The notes under the pieces: model-generated
Told to the model about the DNA's origin: nothing
Seen by the model: only the letters and a program-made list of their open reading frames with translations
The model's database searches: none
Shown here: positions 27,513 to 35,902 of the stretch, piece by piece
How positions within the stretch are numbered: the stretch's first letter is position 1
Layout of the letters: each line of letters opens with the position of its first letter
Position numbers and translations under genes: made by a program
Origin: Minisyncoccota bacterium
Lineage (GTDB): Bacteria; Patescibacteria; Paceibacteria; UBA9973; UBA918
Length of the DNA: 64,000 bases
Reading direction: 5' to 3'
Assembly (NCBI GenBank): GCA_021734905.1
Contig: JAIPIB010000003.1
Location: forward strand, 1-64,000

Positions 27513-28061
27513 CTAGATACTTTTTACGTAACCGAGCATCGTGTCAGCATCACTCACTTCAAATGGGTCTGATTCACAGTTATCGCTGAATCCCGGCTCA
27601 ATAAATACTTTTTTTATTTCACCGTTATCAACAAACATACTGTATCTCCATGACCGACTGCCAAATCCTAGATTATCTTTTTTTACGAGCATCCCAACTT
27701 TTTCAGTAAATTCGAATGAACCATCTGGAATAAGCTGTACTTTGGTAACTCCTTGCCCCCTACCCCACTCATACATGACAAATGGATCGTTGACGCTCAC
27801 ACAGTAAATTGCATCAATACCAAGTGCTTTAAATTCCTCAAACTTGGATTCATAGCCTGGAAGATGCGTTGATGAACATGTAGGTGTATATGCTCCTGGC
27901 AAAGCAAAGACAATTACCTTCTTTCCAGAGAACATTTCGTCTGTGGTTAACTCTCCCCACTCTGCATCAATAGCTGAACAGAGACCTGTTTGAACTTCGT
28001 GTGGCACACGAACCTTAAAAGTAACTTCTGGTACCTGCTTTACAAAATTTTCTTCTGTCAT
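27513..28061 (-). CDS. Peroxiredoxin, Prx5-like
   Basis: The motif VIVFALPGAYTPTCSSTHLPGY carries the peroxidatic Cys of the Prx5 (AhpC/TSA) group, with DAIYCVSVNDPFVM and GFGSRSWRYSMFVDNG matching family blocks. A second cysteine (SDNCESDPF) near the C-terminus could resolve the sulfenic acid. It reduces hydroperoxides using an unidentified thiol donor. ATG 28061 (MTEENFV) fits family length; a longer frame adds 13 unlikely residues. Confidence 0.92.
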   Translation of the reverse strand: MTEENFVKQVPEVTFKVRVPHEVQTGLCSAIDAEWGELTTDEMFSGKKVIVFALPGAYTPTCSSTHLPGYESKFEEFKALGIDAIYCVSVNDPFVMYEWGRGQGVTKVQLIPDGSFEFTEKVGMLVKKDNLGFGSRSWRYSMFVDNGEIKKVFIEPGFSDNCESDPFEVSDADTMLGYVKSI

Positions 28062-28193
28062 ATTTTCAATAAATATTATTGTGGGTAAATCAAATTTCAA
28101 TCAAATCTGAGCTTTTCATTTTATACTATTTTTCCAATCCAACAAATATGACCAAATTGGTGGATTATTAAACACAACAAACACACGGATAAT

Positions 28194-28859
28194 CTAGAAG
28201 CGCAAATAAGTATTTCCAAAATTAGTCTTTATTCTAATAATTCCTAGTAATCCTAGAAATGTAACAAAAGCTATACCGCGAGAAGTTTTTGATCTAAAGA
28301 GGTCTCTATAAAAATTTTGTATAGATTCTGAAAAACCTTGAAAATCTCCAGCAATAACACTTGCAATCATGGATGGAATTTTTTGTTTGTCTTTATGTCC
28401 GTTCTCTCGATCATCATTCTTCTTTTCGTTCTGACCTTCATCGATATTTTCTTTCTTCAAATCATCCTCAACAGCAATTTTCTTTATTGGCTTTATCAAT
28501 GCATCTGTAGCAATCTTTTTGTACGGTGACTCAGAAACCTCGCTATAAATAAATGGCCGTGCATCAACTGTCGTTGTTGCTTGTGTCGATTTTTTTGAGC
28601 TACTTTGAGTATTACTGGTTGACACTGTCGGTGAAACAGGCGATGTCTGTACATACGTCTTGCCATTATTTGCCGTAAGCTTAAAATTTATAGAAGACAT
28701 CCCGACGTTTTTTGATACGCCAACTGTATGTTGCGTAAGTGTGAAATTTGTACTTGAAAGTACTGCATGGACAGTGTGATATGGAATACTTACCAAACAC
28801 AAAAGACCAAATGCGGCTCCCAATAAACCTTTTATTCTATATTCGCTGCCCTGAAACAT
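28194..28859 (-). CDS. Exported protein of the fibre operon, unknown function
   Basis: It has an N-terminal signal-like helix (LLGAAFGLLCLVSIPYHTVHA), a Ser/Thr-rich linker (about residues 75-95), a highly charged middle (KKNDDRENGHKDKQ) and a hydrophobic helix near the C-terminus (GIAFVTFLGLLGIIRI). The gene starts 1 bp after the stop of the S74-chaperone fibre gene, so the two are co-transcribed. It could anchor or assist that fibre; this is inference from position. Confidence 0.6.
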   Translation of the reverse strand: MFQGSEYRIKGLLGAAFGLLCLVSIPYHTVHAVLSSTNFTLTQHTVGVSKNVGMSSINFKLTANNGKTYVQTSPVSPTVSTSNTQSSSKKSTQATTTVDARPFIYSEVSESPYKKIATDALIKPIKKIAVEDDLKKENIDEGQNEKKNDDRENGHKDKQKIPSMIASVIAGDFQGFSESIQNFYRDLFRSKTSRGIAFVTFLGLLGIIRIKTNFGNTYLRF

Positions 28860-28860
28860 A

Positions 28861-30945
28861 TTATATGTTTAGATTTTCAGACGCCGCCTCATCCACAACT
28901 TCATTCTCAGCATTCACTGTCTGCACTTCTTCAATAACTTCCTCCACAACTACTTCCTGAAGATATGTATCTTCTATACTCTCTTCATCACTTAGAGCAT
29001 CTTCAGATACCTCTAAAACCTCTTCAATTTCCTGAACAGGTTCACTGCTTGCCGCAGGAACCTCCTCTTTCATCTTCTCTATAAGATTTCGATCTTCTTG
29101 ATGCAGTTTCTTGAGATTTTCAATTTCATTTCTAAGTATGCGCACATCGTTTTCAAGTCTTTCGGTTCGTGCAAAATAATTTTCTACTTTTGCATTGAGT
29201 TCTTTAATTGCTTCAACAACAACAGCGATAATATTTCGTGTGTTAACTGAAAGATACTGACCACCGTCACGGACGACCTCAGGAAGTATCAATTGGAGTT
29301 CTTGTGCAATAAATCCAATTTCCGTTTGTTCACCAAATCGTTCTTTGTCCCTCCACTCATAGCGGACTCCGCGAAGTTTTAAGACGGTATCAAGCGCATT
29401 ATCAATACCGTGAATATTTTTCTTAAGATTTTCATCTGATGGATCTCGTATAATATTTCCATTTGCATCCGTTGTAAGATTTGTCGCGCCTCCCTCAAGA
29501 TCTGAGGACTGTATTGAACCACGCACAGTTAACGTTGGAATTCCGAAATTAATATCACCAGTATTAATGCTCACATCAGGATCATTGAAACTATCTCCAT
29601 TATTCGTGGTAAATCTAAGGTCTGCAGGAGTCGTGAGGCTCACGTACATTTCATCCGTTCCAAGCCCCTGCAAATCAAACGTTAAATCATTGGGTAGAGA
29701 GGAGTCATAGAGAAGTGACAAGACATCTTCGTCTGTTCCAAAGCTGAAACCGGAAGTATCTCCAACCTTTAGTCCAGCCTCAAAATATGAAACATCTCCA
29801 CTCTCAACATAAAATGCCCCTGCAAAAGAATTAATTGTATCTTCTAAGTTCGTAAAGCTTGATGCACTAATTTCTCCACTTGAAACAGTAAGCCCACCTG
29901 AGAGGACCTGCACACCACTTAACATATTAATATTGAAAAATTGGTCAAATCCTTCGCCCAGAGCAGTACTTGTAAGTGTCACATTCCCTATTCCACCAGA
30001 TCCACCAAGTAAAAATGATGGGCCGTTTAACGGGTCATCTCCCTCAACGCCGACAGCATTTGCAATAAGCTTGAGTGAACCGGGAGTTTTAATATTCACA
30101 ACATTATTTACTATGGCGTTGCCGTACATTCCAATCATAAGGTCATTCATTCCGAGGTTTTCGTCAGCGGTGTTTGTAAAAAGAGAAAGCCCCCCTGTGG
30201 TGGTTCCAAATAATACCCCCTTTCCATCTGCAAATTGAATATTCCCAGCAAAATACGAGTTCTCAGGGCTGAGCATTTTGAACACCCCATTATTAAGCAC
30301 AGAGAGCATTTGCGTACCTCCGCTCACTATATTAAGAAGATCCCCTTCACCTTGCTGATTGAGTGTAAAGAGTGTACTAGCACTAGAAGTGCTCAGATTA
30401 AAAAGATGCCCAGCACGTAAAAATGCTGATGCTTGAAGACCGTCTAAGAGATCACTATTAATTGCATATCCAGACGAACCAAGACGCTCTCGTGGTGTCA
30501 TTTCAGTGTCACTTCCAACTTTCATTCCGAGATAATAAGTGTCATCATTAAAATCAAGATCATCGAACTCATTCCCAATACCTGACCCAAGCATCACCTG
30601 AAACGAACCATTGGACACATCTACGGAAGGGTAAATACCCTCCCACAAAACAGTACCTGTTGCAGCTTCGTCATATATTTTAAATACCATATCATACGAC
30701 CCTGTAAGTTGTGATCCACTAGAATTAGCTAAAGTTCCTGAAAAAGGAATCTGTGCATTTATACCAACACCTGCAAATGTACTACTCGGAAATATGAAAA
30801 CAAGAAAACCAAGAATGAGAAAAATGAGCACGCGATGTAAATCAAAAGACTGTGCTGGCATACTACTATCATACGACTCGCCACAATAAAGACAAGAATT
30901 ATCTCTGTGGTGTAACCTTTGATCAGGTATGTCAATGCCAGTCAT
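28861..30945 (-). CDS. Surface fibre protein with C-terminal S74 intramolecular chaperone
   Basis: An N-terminal segment with a CLYCGESY pair precedes a hydrophobic helix (VLIFLILGFLVFIF) and the module GVGINAQIPFSGTLANSSG, which is followed by a long repetitive beta-rich stalk. Near residue 525 is the peptidase S74 (endosialidase chaperone) domain: PSDENLKKNIHGIDNALD, RGVRYEWRDKE, EIGFIAQELQLILPEVV. In phage tail spikes this domain trimerises the stalk and then releases itself by cleavage at a Ser-Asp bond, present here as PSD. A coiled coil and an acidic tail end the protein. The start could instead be ATG 30861, just before the helix. Confidence 0.83.
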   Translation of the reverse strand: MTGIDIPDQRLHHRDNSCLYCGESYDSSMPAQSFDLHRVLIFLILGFLVFIFPSSTFAGVGINAQIPFSGTLANSSGSQLTGSYDMVFKIYDEAATGTVLWEGIYPSVDVSNGSFQVMLGSGIGNEFDDLDFNDDTYYLGMKVGSDTEMTPRERLGSSGYAINSDLLDGLQASAFLRAGHLFNLSTSSASTLFTLNQQGEGDLLNIVSGGTQMLSVLNNGVFKMLSPENSYFAGNIQFADGKGVLFGTTTGGLSLFTNTADENLGMNDLMIGMYGNAIVNNVVNIKTPGSLKLIANAVGVEGDDPLNGPSFLLGGSGGIGNVTLTSTALGEGFDQFFNINMLSGVQVLSGGLTVSSGEISASSFTNLEDTINSFAGAFYVESGDVSYFEAGLKVGDTSGFSFGTDEDVLSLLYDSSLPNDLTFDLQGLGTDEMYVSLTTPADLRFTTNNGDSFNDPDVSINTGDINFGIPTLTVRGSIQSSDLEGGATNLTTDANGNIIRDPSDENLKKNIHGIDNALDTVLKLRGVRYEWRDKERFGEQTEIGFIAQELQLILPEVVRDGGQYLSVNTRNIIAVVVEAIKELNAKVENYFARTERLENDVRILRNEIENLKKLHQEDRNLIEKMKEEVPAASSEPVQEIEEVLEVSEDALSDEESIEDTYLQEVVVEEVIEEVQTVNAENEVVDEAASENLNI

Positions 30946-30988
30946 TCTGCATTCTATGACTAAAAACTGACCTCTGCTCAGGCGATCC

Positions 30989-31585
30989 CTAATACCAAAC
31001 TGGCGTACAACTAACAGATCTCTGGTTAAAGCAACCGCATCCAGAACACCACGAGCTTGAGCCCGCTATCGATTCATTACAATAATTTATCGAGGACTGA
31101 TTGCCCGTACACGGAAAGCTTGAAACACAACCTGATTGAAGATTGGGACATTGGTAATGCCTAAGTGTTGGCGGCGGCGCTGGAGGAAACGATGTGTAAC
31201 ATGTCGATCCAATGCAAAAACGTGATGCCGTCACACTATTTACACCAGAAATACTATTCCCGTTCATATTCAAATTCATAGTTGCAGTATGGTTCCCAAG
31301 ATTATCAGTCCCTCCCCCTAATTCACTCATCCACTTACCAGCTACCGTTGAATAAATATCATTCGCCGTTACATTACCTGCAGTGGTAAGACTTCCTGCA
31401 GTAAAATCACCAGTCTTCGTCTGTGCAGTTGCACTTGTGTTAATTGGCGCACTCACATTACCACTGGGCGGTGGAAGATTTGGTGGTGTCCACGTGGTAG
31501 CAAACACATATGAAATACTGAATGCAAATATAAGAACTATTGCTGAGACGAATGATGTTTTGTGGGGTTTATTGAGCATAATCAT
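30989..31585 (-). CDS. Secreted Cys-rich protein of the fibre operon
   Basis: After a signal segment (FVSAIVLIFAFSISYVFA) the protein has a Pro-rich start (TWTPPNLPPPSGNVSAPINTS) typical of Parcubacteria exported proteins, a short stalk-like region (LNMNGNSISGVNSVTASRF) and a cysteine-rich C-terminus (about residues 120-195) including SWCSGCGCF. It probably joins the S74 fibre protein at the cell surface. ATG 31585 overlaps the 3' end of the upstream gene by about 17 bp; ATG 31579 is an alternative. Confidence 0.65.
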   Translation of the reverse strand: MIMLNKPHKTSFVSAIVLIFAFSISYVFATTWTPPNLPPPSGNVSAPINTSATAQTKTGDFTAGSLTTAGNVTANDIYSTVAGKWMSELGGGTDNLGNHTATMNLNMNGNSISGVNSVTASRFCIGSTCYTSFPPAPPPTLRHYQCPNLQSGCVSSFPCTGNQSSINYCNESIAGSSSWCSGCGCFNQRSVSCTPVWY

Positions 31586-32180
31586 TTTCAAAAACTTGGA
31601 TCTCACTTGCAGTGAATTCCTTTATATCTTTTATATTTTCAATTGCTGTAATCGTAATGAGATTGCCGACTTGTATATTGCTAACTTCAGTAGGAATCAG
31701 TGAAAACGGTGTTGGTGGAGTTGGGAGAGATGTTGCTCCTATACTTGATGTGGCAACTGCAAAAGCTTCCATCTCTGCTCGCATAACCTCCTGACTTTTT
31801 TGTACGAGTGCCAGAATTTTCGTATTAGGGCCGATAACAATAATACGCTCATTGAGTTCTGGATCTTCAAAAGGACTTAGAGAATTTACCCGTACTGAAA
31901 TAAGGTTCTCCTTAATCTCAGTGACATTCCCAGAAACCGACCGAATATCATCAGAAGTAATGAACACACTGCCGAGATTGCTGTCTAAAACTCTTTTCTT
32001 TGCAGCGTCAAAACCTTCTTGATAATAGGATTCGGGTGAACGAGATTCTTCCTGTTGAAGAGGAGGCTCTTTGAAGTATAAAAACGTTAAACCTATGCCT
32101 ATGATGAGGCCAAGAAACACTAGTAATATGTTAAAAAACATATGGTACGGGTGCGTATGTACATCCTGTTGATTCAACAT
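31569..32180 (-). CDS. Single-pass membrane protein, first gene of the fibre operon
   Basis: One helix (FFNILLVFLGLIIGIGLTFLYF) is followed by an external domain with a repeated beta pattern (VTEIKENLISVRVNSLSPFEDPE and VGNLITITAIENIKDIKEFTA), as in OB- or SH3-like folds that appear in duplicated form. It heads the minus-strand unit leading to the secreted Cys-rich and S74 fibre genes. No named family was recognised. Confidence 0.6.
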   Translation of the reverse strand: MLNQQDVHTHPYHMFFNILLVFLGLIIGIGLTFLYFKEPPLQQEESRSPESYYQEGFDAAKKRVLDSNLGSVFITSDDIRSVSGNVTEIKENLISVRVNSLSPFEDPELNERIIVIGPNTKILALVQKSQEVMRAEMEAFAVATSSIGATSLPTPPTPFSLIPTEVSNIQVGNLITITAIENIKDIKEFTASEIQVFENDYAQ

Positions 32181-32330
32181 ATTTCTATTATGTATAGTAT
32201 AACTTTAATATCCTTAAATATACTAAAATGTTGTTGATAAAAATCAGTCCGTCGGCGTATATCGTGTAGTTTGCTATTTTTATATTTTTGTGGTAAAAAA
32301 TAATCCCACCAACCGTTTTGGGAGAAGAAA

Positions 32331-32678
32331 TTGCATAAAGACAAGCGTGAGTTGAATCAATTGAAAAACATAGCCGGCAGAATCTTGTGCGCACTTGAAA
32401 GCACTGGAGGATCGGCCGCAACAAAGCTCTTGCAGCGGCGACTGCATGAGCGAAACGGCAAAGACTACAGTCTAATCGAAATCGATCGTGCCTGCACAGT
32501 ACTTGCGCAGGAGTCCCTTATCACGACGGAAGATTCCTCAATGCATACGCTGACTGATTCAGGCAGGCGTGTTGTATCTGAAATCATAATTCTGTCGGAG
32601 AAGAGGCCCTCCCCACACAGGAGATTCACTCGACAAACCTACAGTCCGTCCCAGGTACAAGTATCCGCAAGTCCTTAA
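32331..32678 (+). CDS. Small putative winged-helix protein
   Basis: The 115-residue basic protein has a helix-turn-helix-like core (AATKLLQRRLHERNGKDYSLIEIDRACTVLAQE) followed by a wing-like LITTEDSSMHTLTDSGRRVVSE, suggesting a winged-helix DNA-binding protein. It starts at TTG 32331, supported by GGAG 6 nt upstream. The coding sequence is visibly more GC-rich than its neighbours, and the gene has its own terminator, so horizontal acquisition is possible. Function is inferred from fold pattern only. Confidence 0.6.
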   Translation: MHKDKRELNQLKNIAGRILCALESTGGSAATKLLQRRLHERNGKDYSLIEIDRACTVLAQESLITTEDSSMHTLTDSGRRVVSEIIILSEKRPSPHRRFTRQTYSPSQVQVSASP

Positions 32679-32699
32679 ATGGACACACCTGATACACCG

Positions 32700-32717
32700 G
32701 CGCATCCTCGGATGCGC
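32700..32717 (+). terminator. Terminator of the winged-helix gene
   Basis: The stem GCGCATCC/GGATGCGC is followed by TGTTTTTATT. Confidence 0.8.
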
Positions 32718-32839
32718 TGTTTTTATTCACTCAAATTACTAAATACACGACACACTATTGCTATTTCCTTATTTTTTGGCACAATCAATGAGTTCTAATT
32801 CTGTAGAGTAGCGATAGATGAATGAATAAGGTGTACCAT

Positions 32840-32910
32840 TGCCCGATCGTCTAATGGTAGGACACATGGTTTTGGTCCATGGAATCGAGGTTCGAGCCCT
32901 TGTCGGGCAG
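32840..32910 (+). tRNA. tRNA-Gln (anticodon TTG)
   Basis: A cloverleaf can be drawn: acceptor TGCCCGA/TCGGGCA with discriminator G, anticodon stem CATGG/CCATG with loop TTTTGGT, and T arm CGAGG-TTCGAGC-CCTTG. U1-A72 and G73 are usual for tRNA-Gln. CCA is not encoded. A terminator-like hairpin follows, then a structured element that ends in a second copy of the tRNA 3' end. Confidence 0.95.
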
Positions 32911-32918
32911 CAGTTAGT

Positions 32919-32944
32919 AAAAATCCGCAACAAGCGGATTTTTG
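32919..32944 (+). terminator. Hairpin terminator downstream of tRNA-Gln
   Basis: The stem AAAAATCCGC/GCGGATTTTT with loop AACAA begins about 8 nt after the tRNA. The flanking CAGCAGTTA and GTTACTGCTG can extend the stem. Confidence 0.8.
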
Positions 32945-32963
32945 CGTTACTGCTGCAACGACA

Positions 32964-33085
32964 GAACAGTCTGGGAGACTGTTCGAAAGGGCTCGAAGAC
33001 CTTGCCAGATATTTTATGACGTAAGGAAATAAAATATCGACAAGATATACTACCTATGTAATGGGAGAGACCTTTTGTCAGGCAG
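32964..33085 (+). ncRNA. Structured element ending in a duplicate tRNA-Gln 3' end
   Basis: In order it holds a perfect 9-bp hairpin (GAACAGTCT/AGACTGTTC, 32964-32984), a second long hairpin (CTTGCCAGATATTTTAT pairing with ATAAAATATCGACAAG, 33001-33044), a weak third stem, and CCTTTTGTCAGGCAG (33071-33085), which resembles the 3' end of the tRNA-Gln just upstream. Six of seven bases of this end can pair with the tRNA-Gln 5' end. The order of parts matches the elements beside tRNA-Leu and tRNA-Tyr. Whether it is transcribed with the tRNA is unknown. Confidence 0.5.
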
Positions 33086-33176
33086 CAATGCATAGAAATT
33101 ACGAAATTTCTGTTTCATACTCACAACTCTGTACGATGTAGGCTTCTTCATCTTATTAATTTGATATACTTTTATG

Positions 33177-33800
33177 ATGAAATTATTTAAACAGTTTTCA
33201 CTATCAAATTTAAGTCTTACGGTTCGATTTCTTACTGTATCTGATGCAGTTCTTTCAGTTGGTCTCGGACTCTTCGGTCCTATTTTTGCTATCTATATCA
33301 CTCAACAAATTGAAACCGAAAATATATTAGGTGTCATTGGTATAGGAACTTCAATATATCTTTTTATGCGGAGTATTGGTCAAATGCCGCTAGCGATAAT
33401 TATTGATAAAATCAAAGGCGAAAAAGATGATTTTTACGTTCTTTTAACTGGAAGCATTATTTTTATCATTGTGCCTATACTGTACATATTTATTTCTGAA
33501 GTATGGCATCTTTTTGCTATACAATTTATTTACGGACTAGGAGCAGCGTTAGTATCACCAACATGGCTTGCGATATTTACGCGACATATCGACAAAGGAA
33601 AAGAAGGTCTTGAATGGGGTATATATCAAACCACTGTCGATATGTCAGGAGCAATTGCTGCGCCAATAGGTGGTTTCATTGCATCATTGTACGGGTTTAC
33701 AGCTGTTATGATTTCTGCGTCTATAATTGCAACAATCAGTAGTATATTTATTTTTGCAATACGAGACGATCTGCGCTTAAAAAATAAACCAAATAAATAA
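33177..33800 (+). CDS. Half-size MFS-type membrane transporter
   Basis: About six hydrophobic helices span 207 residues, with FLMRSIGQMPLAIIIDKIKGEKDD resembling the loop 2-3 signature of major facilitator proteins and GLEWGIYQTTVDMSGAIAAPIGGFIA the region near helix 5. Full MFS proteins have twelve helices, so this one would have to dimerise, as expected for reduced CPR transporters. TATACT lies 6 nt before ATG 33177, so that start is preferred over the ATG three bases earlier, with a leaderless mRNA. Confidence 0.8.
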   Translation: MKLFKQFSLSNLSLTVRFLTVSDAVLSVGLGLFGPIFAIYITQQIETENILGVIGIGTSIYLFMRSIGQMPLAIIIDKIKGEKDDFYVLLTGSIIFIIVPILYIFISEVWHLFAIQFIYGLGAALVSPTWLAIFTRHIDKGKEGLEWGIYQTTVDMSGAIAAPIGGFIASLYGFTAVMISASIIATISSIFIFAIRDDLRLKNKPNK

Positions 33801-33858
33801 TCAGATCTGTGTCTAATACTATTGTAGTAGGACGAGAATCTTACTACGTATCTTAATT

Positions 33859-34584
33859 ATGAACCCAAAATTACTGCCAATTACTGCAATTACAAAAAAG
33901 GATATCCTAATTCTGGAAGACGCCTCGGCACCATTAGTAATTAGTCTTCCTGTACACGACATAATTGATGCAACATGGGTTCGTCTTACGTCAGAAAATA
34001 AAAATTTATATGAGGCACCACTGGTACGCTTTATAGATTTTGTGGAAGATGATTATGAAATCCGTTTACGCACAGCAACCGACATAACCTACAAACATGT
34101 AGTTGGTCTTCGTAATACAGTTGATTTTTTAGATAAAATTCCAAAAGAACAACTCTTTCAAGCTCTAACGGCTATTGCTATAGTAAAAACTAGTGATAAT
34201 TTCACTATACTTGTAGAACGGGATACTGGTGACTGGCCACACTCACTTGAACTTCCAGGTACATTCATTCGAACACATATTTACGAAAAAGGTCTTTACG
34301 AATCAACGTTGGATTTTTTACACGGTGACCTTGGAATTGCAAAAATGGACATCAAAAATCATTCTTTGATTGGAATTCTTGATTACATTTCAATTTGCGA
34401 AATGATGCTTGTGTATCAAATCAATCTATCCATATCTTTTAATGAACTCACTAAACTGTCACCAAAAAACATCTTTTCCTTACCAAAAGGTTACACCACC
34501 GAGAAGCATCTGAGCTTCTTTGAACTCCCTCTGCATGTACCTACACAGACAGTGCTCAATACTAACTTTAACCACCAATTTTAA
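33859..34584 (+). CDS. Unknown protein with a degenerate Nudix-like region
   Basis: The 241-residue protein has no signal peptide or membrane helix. Its middle reads WPHSLELPGTFIRTHIYEKG, then LYESTLDFLHGDLGI, laid out like a Nudix domain (W.LPGG...E.GE....A..REL.EE.GI), but the metal-binding glutamates of the Nudix box are missing. A Nudix-derived binding or regulatory role is inferred. The array of palindromes at 34.6-34.7 kb follows the gene. Confidence 0.55.
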   Translation: MNPKLLPITAITKKDILILEDASAPLVISLPVHDIIDATWVRLTSENKNLYEAPLVRFIDFVEDDYEIRLRTATDITYKHVVGLRNTVDFLDKIPKEQLFQALTAIAIVKTSDNFTILVERDTGDWPHSLELPGTFIRTHIYEKGLYESTLDFLHGDLGIAKMDIKNHSLIGILDYISICEMMLVYQINLSISFNELTKLSPKNIFSLPKGYTTEKHLSFFELPLHVPTQTVLNTNFNHQF

Positions 34585-34609
34585 TACTTCCGCGTATTTA
34601 TTGCCTCCT

Positions 34610-34736
34610 ACAGGTCCGACCTGTTTAGTGTCCACAGTCTGCGTAAAACTTTAGTTTTTTACTAAGGTCTGACCTTTGTAGTGACCAATTCTAAATTTTT
34701 AGAATACTTATCTAGTTTCCACAGGTCCGACCTGTG
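34610..34736. repeat. Three GGTC-N-GACC palindromes at about 55-nt spacing
   Basis: ACAGGTCCGACCTGT (34610-34624), AAGGTCTGACCTT (34664-34676) and CACAGGTCCGACCTGTG (34720-34736) share the core AGGTC-C/T-GACCT. Between them lie further inverted repeats such as ATTCTAAA/TTTAGAAT. They occupy the gap between the Nudix-like and HD-domain genes. They could be operators for a dimeric regulator or RNA hairpins. Confidence 0.6.
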
Positions 34737-34841
34737 CAGGATTCTCTAATATCTCGCTGTTTGTTGCCGTTGATATACTTAAAGTTCAAAATAGTCTCTC
34801 AAGTGCTATAATTACTGTATTACTGTAGTAACATATGGTCT

Positions 34842-35585
34842 ATGTTCCGAGAATCACTAAAATTAGTTAAGAATGAGAAGGAAGAAAAAAATGAGCTTGC
34901 AGCACTTATGGAAAGGCGTGAGGTTCTTTTTCATGAACTACTCCAACTGCCTGCGGTAAAGGAAGCATCTCTGCTCTTAGATAAATTACCTAAGCTTGTA
35001 TATCACACAAAAGAACACACTTTCGGTGAAGATGGTGTCATTGCTGAAACAATTCTCTTCGGTCTCGCTGACAACATTTCACGCGGAGCACTAGAGCAAC
35101 AAGTTATCGCAGCTGCATGGCACGATGTTGGATACCTTGAGCAATACACAAACAATGAACCTGTTGCAATAAAACTTTTCACAGAAAGTGAGGCCTACAA
35201 GCAACTTGGTCCAGACATTCGCGATGAAATTGCTGCAAATATTGCAGATACAGCAATGGTCTTTAAGGATACTGGACCACACCTGCACATGTCACACAGC
35301 ACCCTTGGATACATGATGGATGCAGATGTAAGTAATTTTGGAAGAACTGATTTTGAAGAGTGTAAGAAAAAAATAGCTCTTGAGACTGGCGTTGATCTTA
35401 GTGACCCAGCGCAGGAAGAAAAAATGGACAGATTTGTTATTAACTTACTTGAGAACCACACATGGCACACCGAAGGTGCTCGAAAACTACGTGAAGAACA
35501 GAAACAAAAAAATCTTACATCTTTACGTTCTAAGTATCCAGATCTTAAGTCTGGATATGAAATCAAAGAAAGAAAAGCCGCGTAA
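34842..35585 (+). CDS. HD-domain phosphohydrolase
   Basis: The HD-superfamily metal sites are visible: YHTKEHTFG near residue 55, AAAWHDVGYLEQY (the HD pair) near 90, and HLHMSHSTLGYMMDADVSNFG near 150. The N-terminal 30 residues form a charged helix. The substrate is unknown; the family includes nucleotide and cyclic-nucleotide phosphohydrolases. TAACAT lies 7 nt before the ATG. A 7-bp inverted repeat (ATCCAGA/TCTGGAT) lies inside the 3' end of the coding sequence. Confidence 0.82.
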   Translation: MFRESLKLVKNEKEEKNELAALMERREVLFHELLQLPAVKEASLLLDKLPKLVYHTKEHTFGEDGVIAETILFGLADNISRGALEQQVIAAAWHDVGYLEQYTNNEPVAIKLFTESEAYKQLGPDIRDEIAANIADTAMVFKDTGPHLHMSHSTLGYMMDADVSNFGRTDFEECKKKIALETGVDLSDPAQEEKMDRFVINLLENHTWHTEGARKLREEQKQKNLTSLRSKYPDLKSGYEIKERKAA

Positions 35586-35643
35586 TCTTGATTTGAAAAC
35601 ACCAGCACCCAATCACAACAAAGAATACTCTCTTTGATGTTTG

Positions 35644-35683
35644 GTAAAGTTATCTTTACACACACATAAACACGCTATAGAAT
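35644..35683 (+). promoter_or_regulatory. Promoter with operator palindrome for the XRE regulator gene
   Basis: GTAAAG-TTAT-CTTTAC (35644-35659) overlaps a -35 TTTACA (35655-35660); the -10 TAGAAT (35678-35683) follows after 17 bp and the ATG after a further 6 nt. The same palindrome, geometry and -35 overlap recur before the DM13-MsrA-MsrB gene, which points to autoregulation by the adjacent HTH protein. Confidence 0.75.
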
Positions 35684-35689
35684 GCAAAT

Positions 35690-35902
35690 ATGCAAGAAAG
35701 TATACAAAATGAGGTGTCTCAATATCGAGCAAACTTAAACGTAACGCAAGAAGAACTTGCGTGCGCTGTTGGGGTAAGTCGACAAACCATCATTGCGCTC
35801 GAGAAAGGTAATTATACGCCATCAATTCTTCTTGCACTTAAAATTTCACATTTTTTTAATATCCCAATCGAAACTTTATTTTCAATATCATATGAAAAAT
35901 AA
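35690..35902 (+). CDS. XRE/Cro-type HTH transcriptional regulator
   Basis: The 70-residue protein is little more than one helix-turn-helix domain: YRANLNVTQEELACAVGVSRQTIIALEKGNYTPS is a textbook YozG/Xre-type HTH, followed by LKISHFFNIPIETLF. Proteins of this size bind palindromes as dimers and often pair with a small membrane protein, as here (the next gene overlaps it by 11 bp). The palindrome over its own -35 box suggests negative autoregulation. Transcription is probably leaderless. Confidence 0.92.
   Translation: MQESIQNEVSQYRANLNVTQEELACAVGVSRQTIIALEKGNYTPSILLALKISHFFNIPIETLFSISYEK

Noticed and set aside
35195..35665. Minus-strand frame of 156 residues opposite the HD gene
   Set aside because: It is antisense to a clear HD-domain protein and has no start signal or domain.
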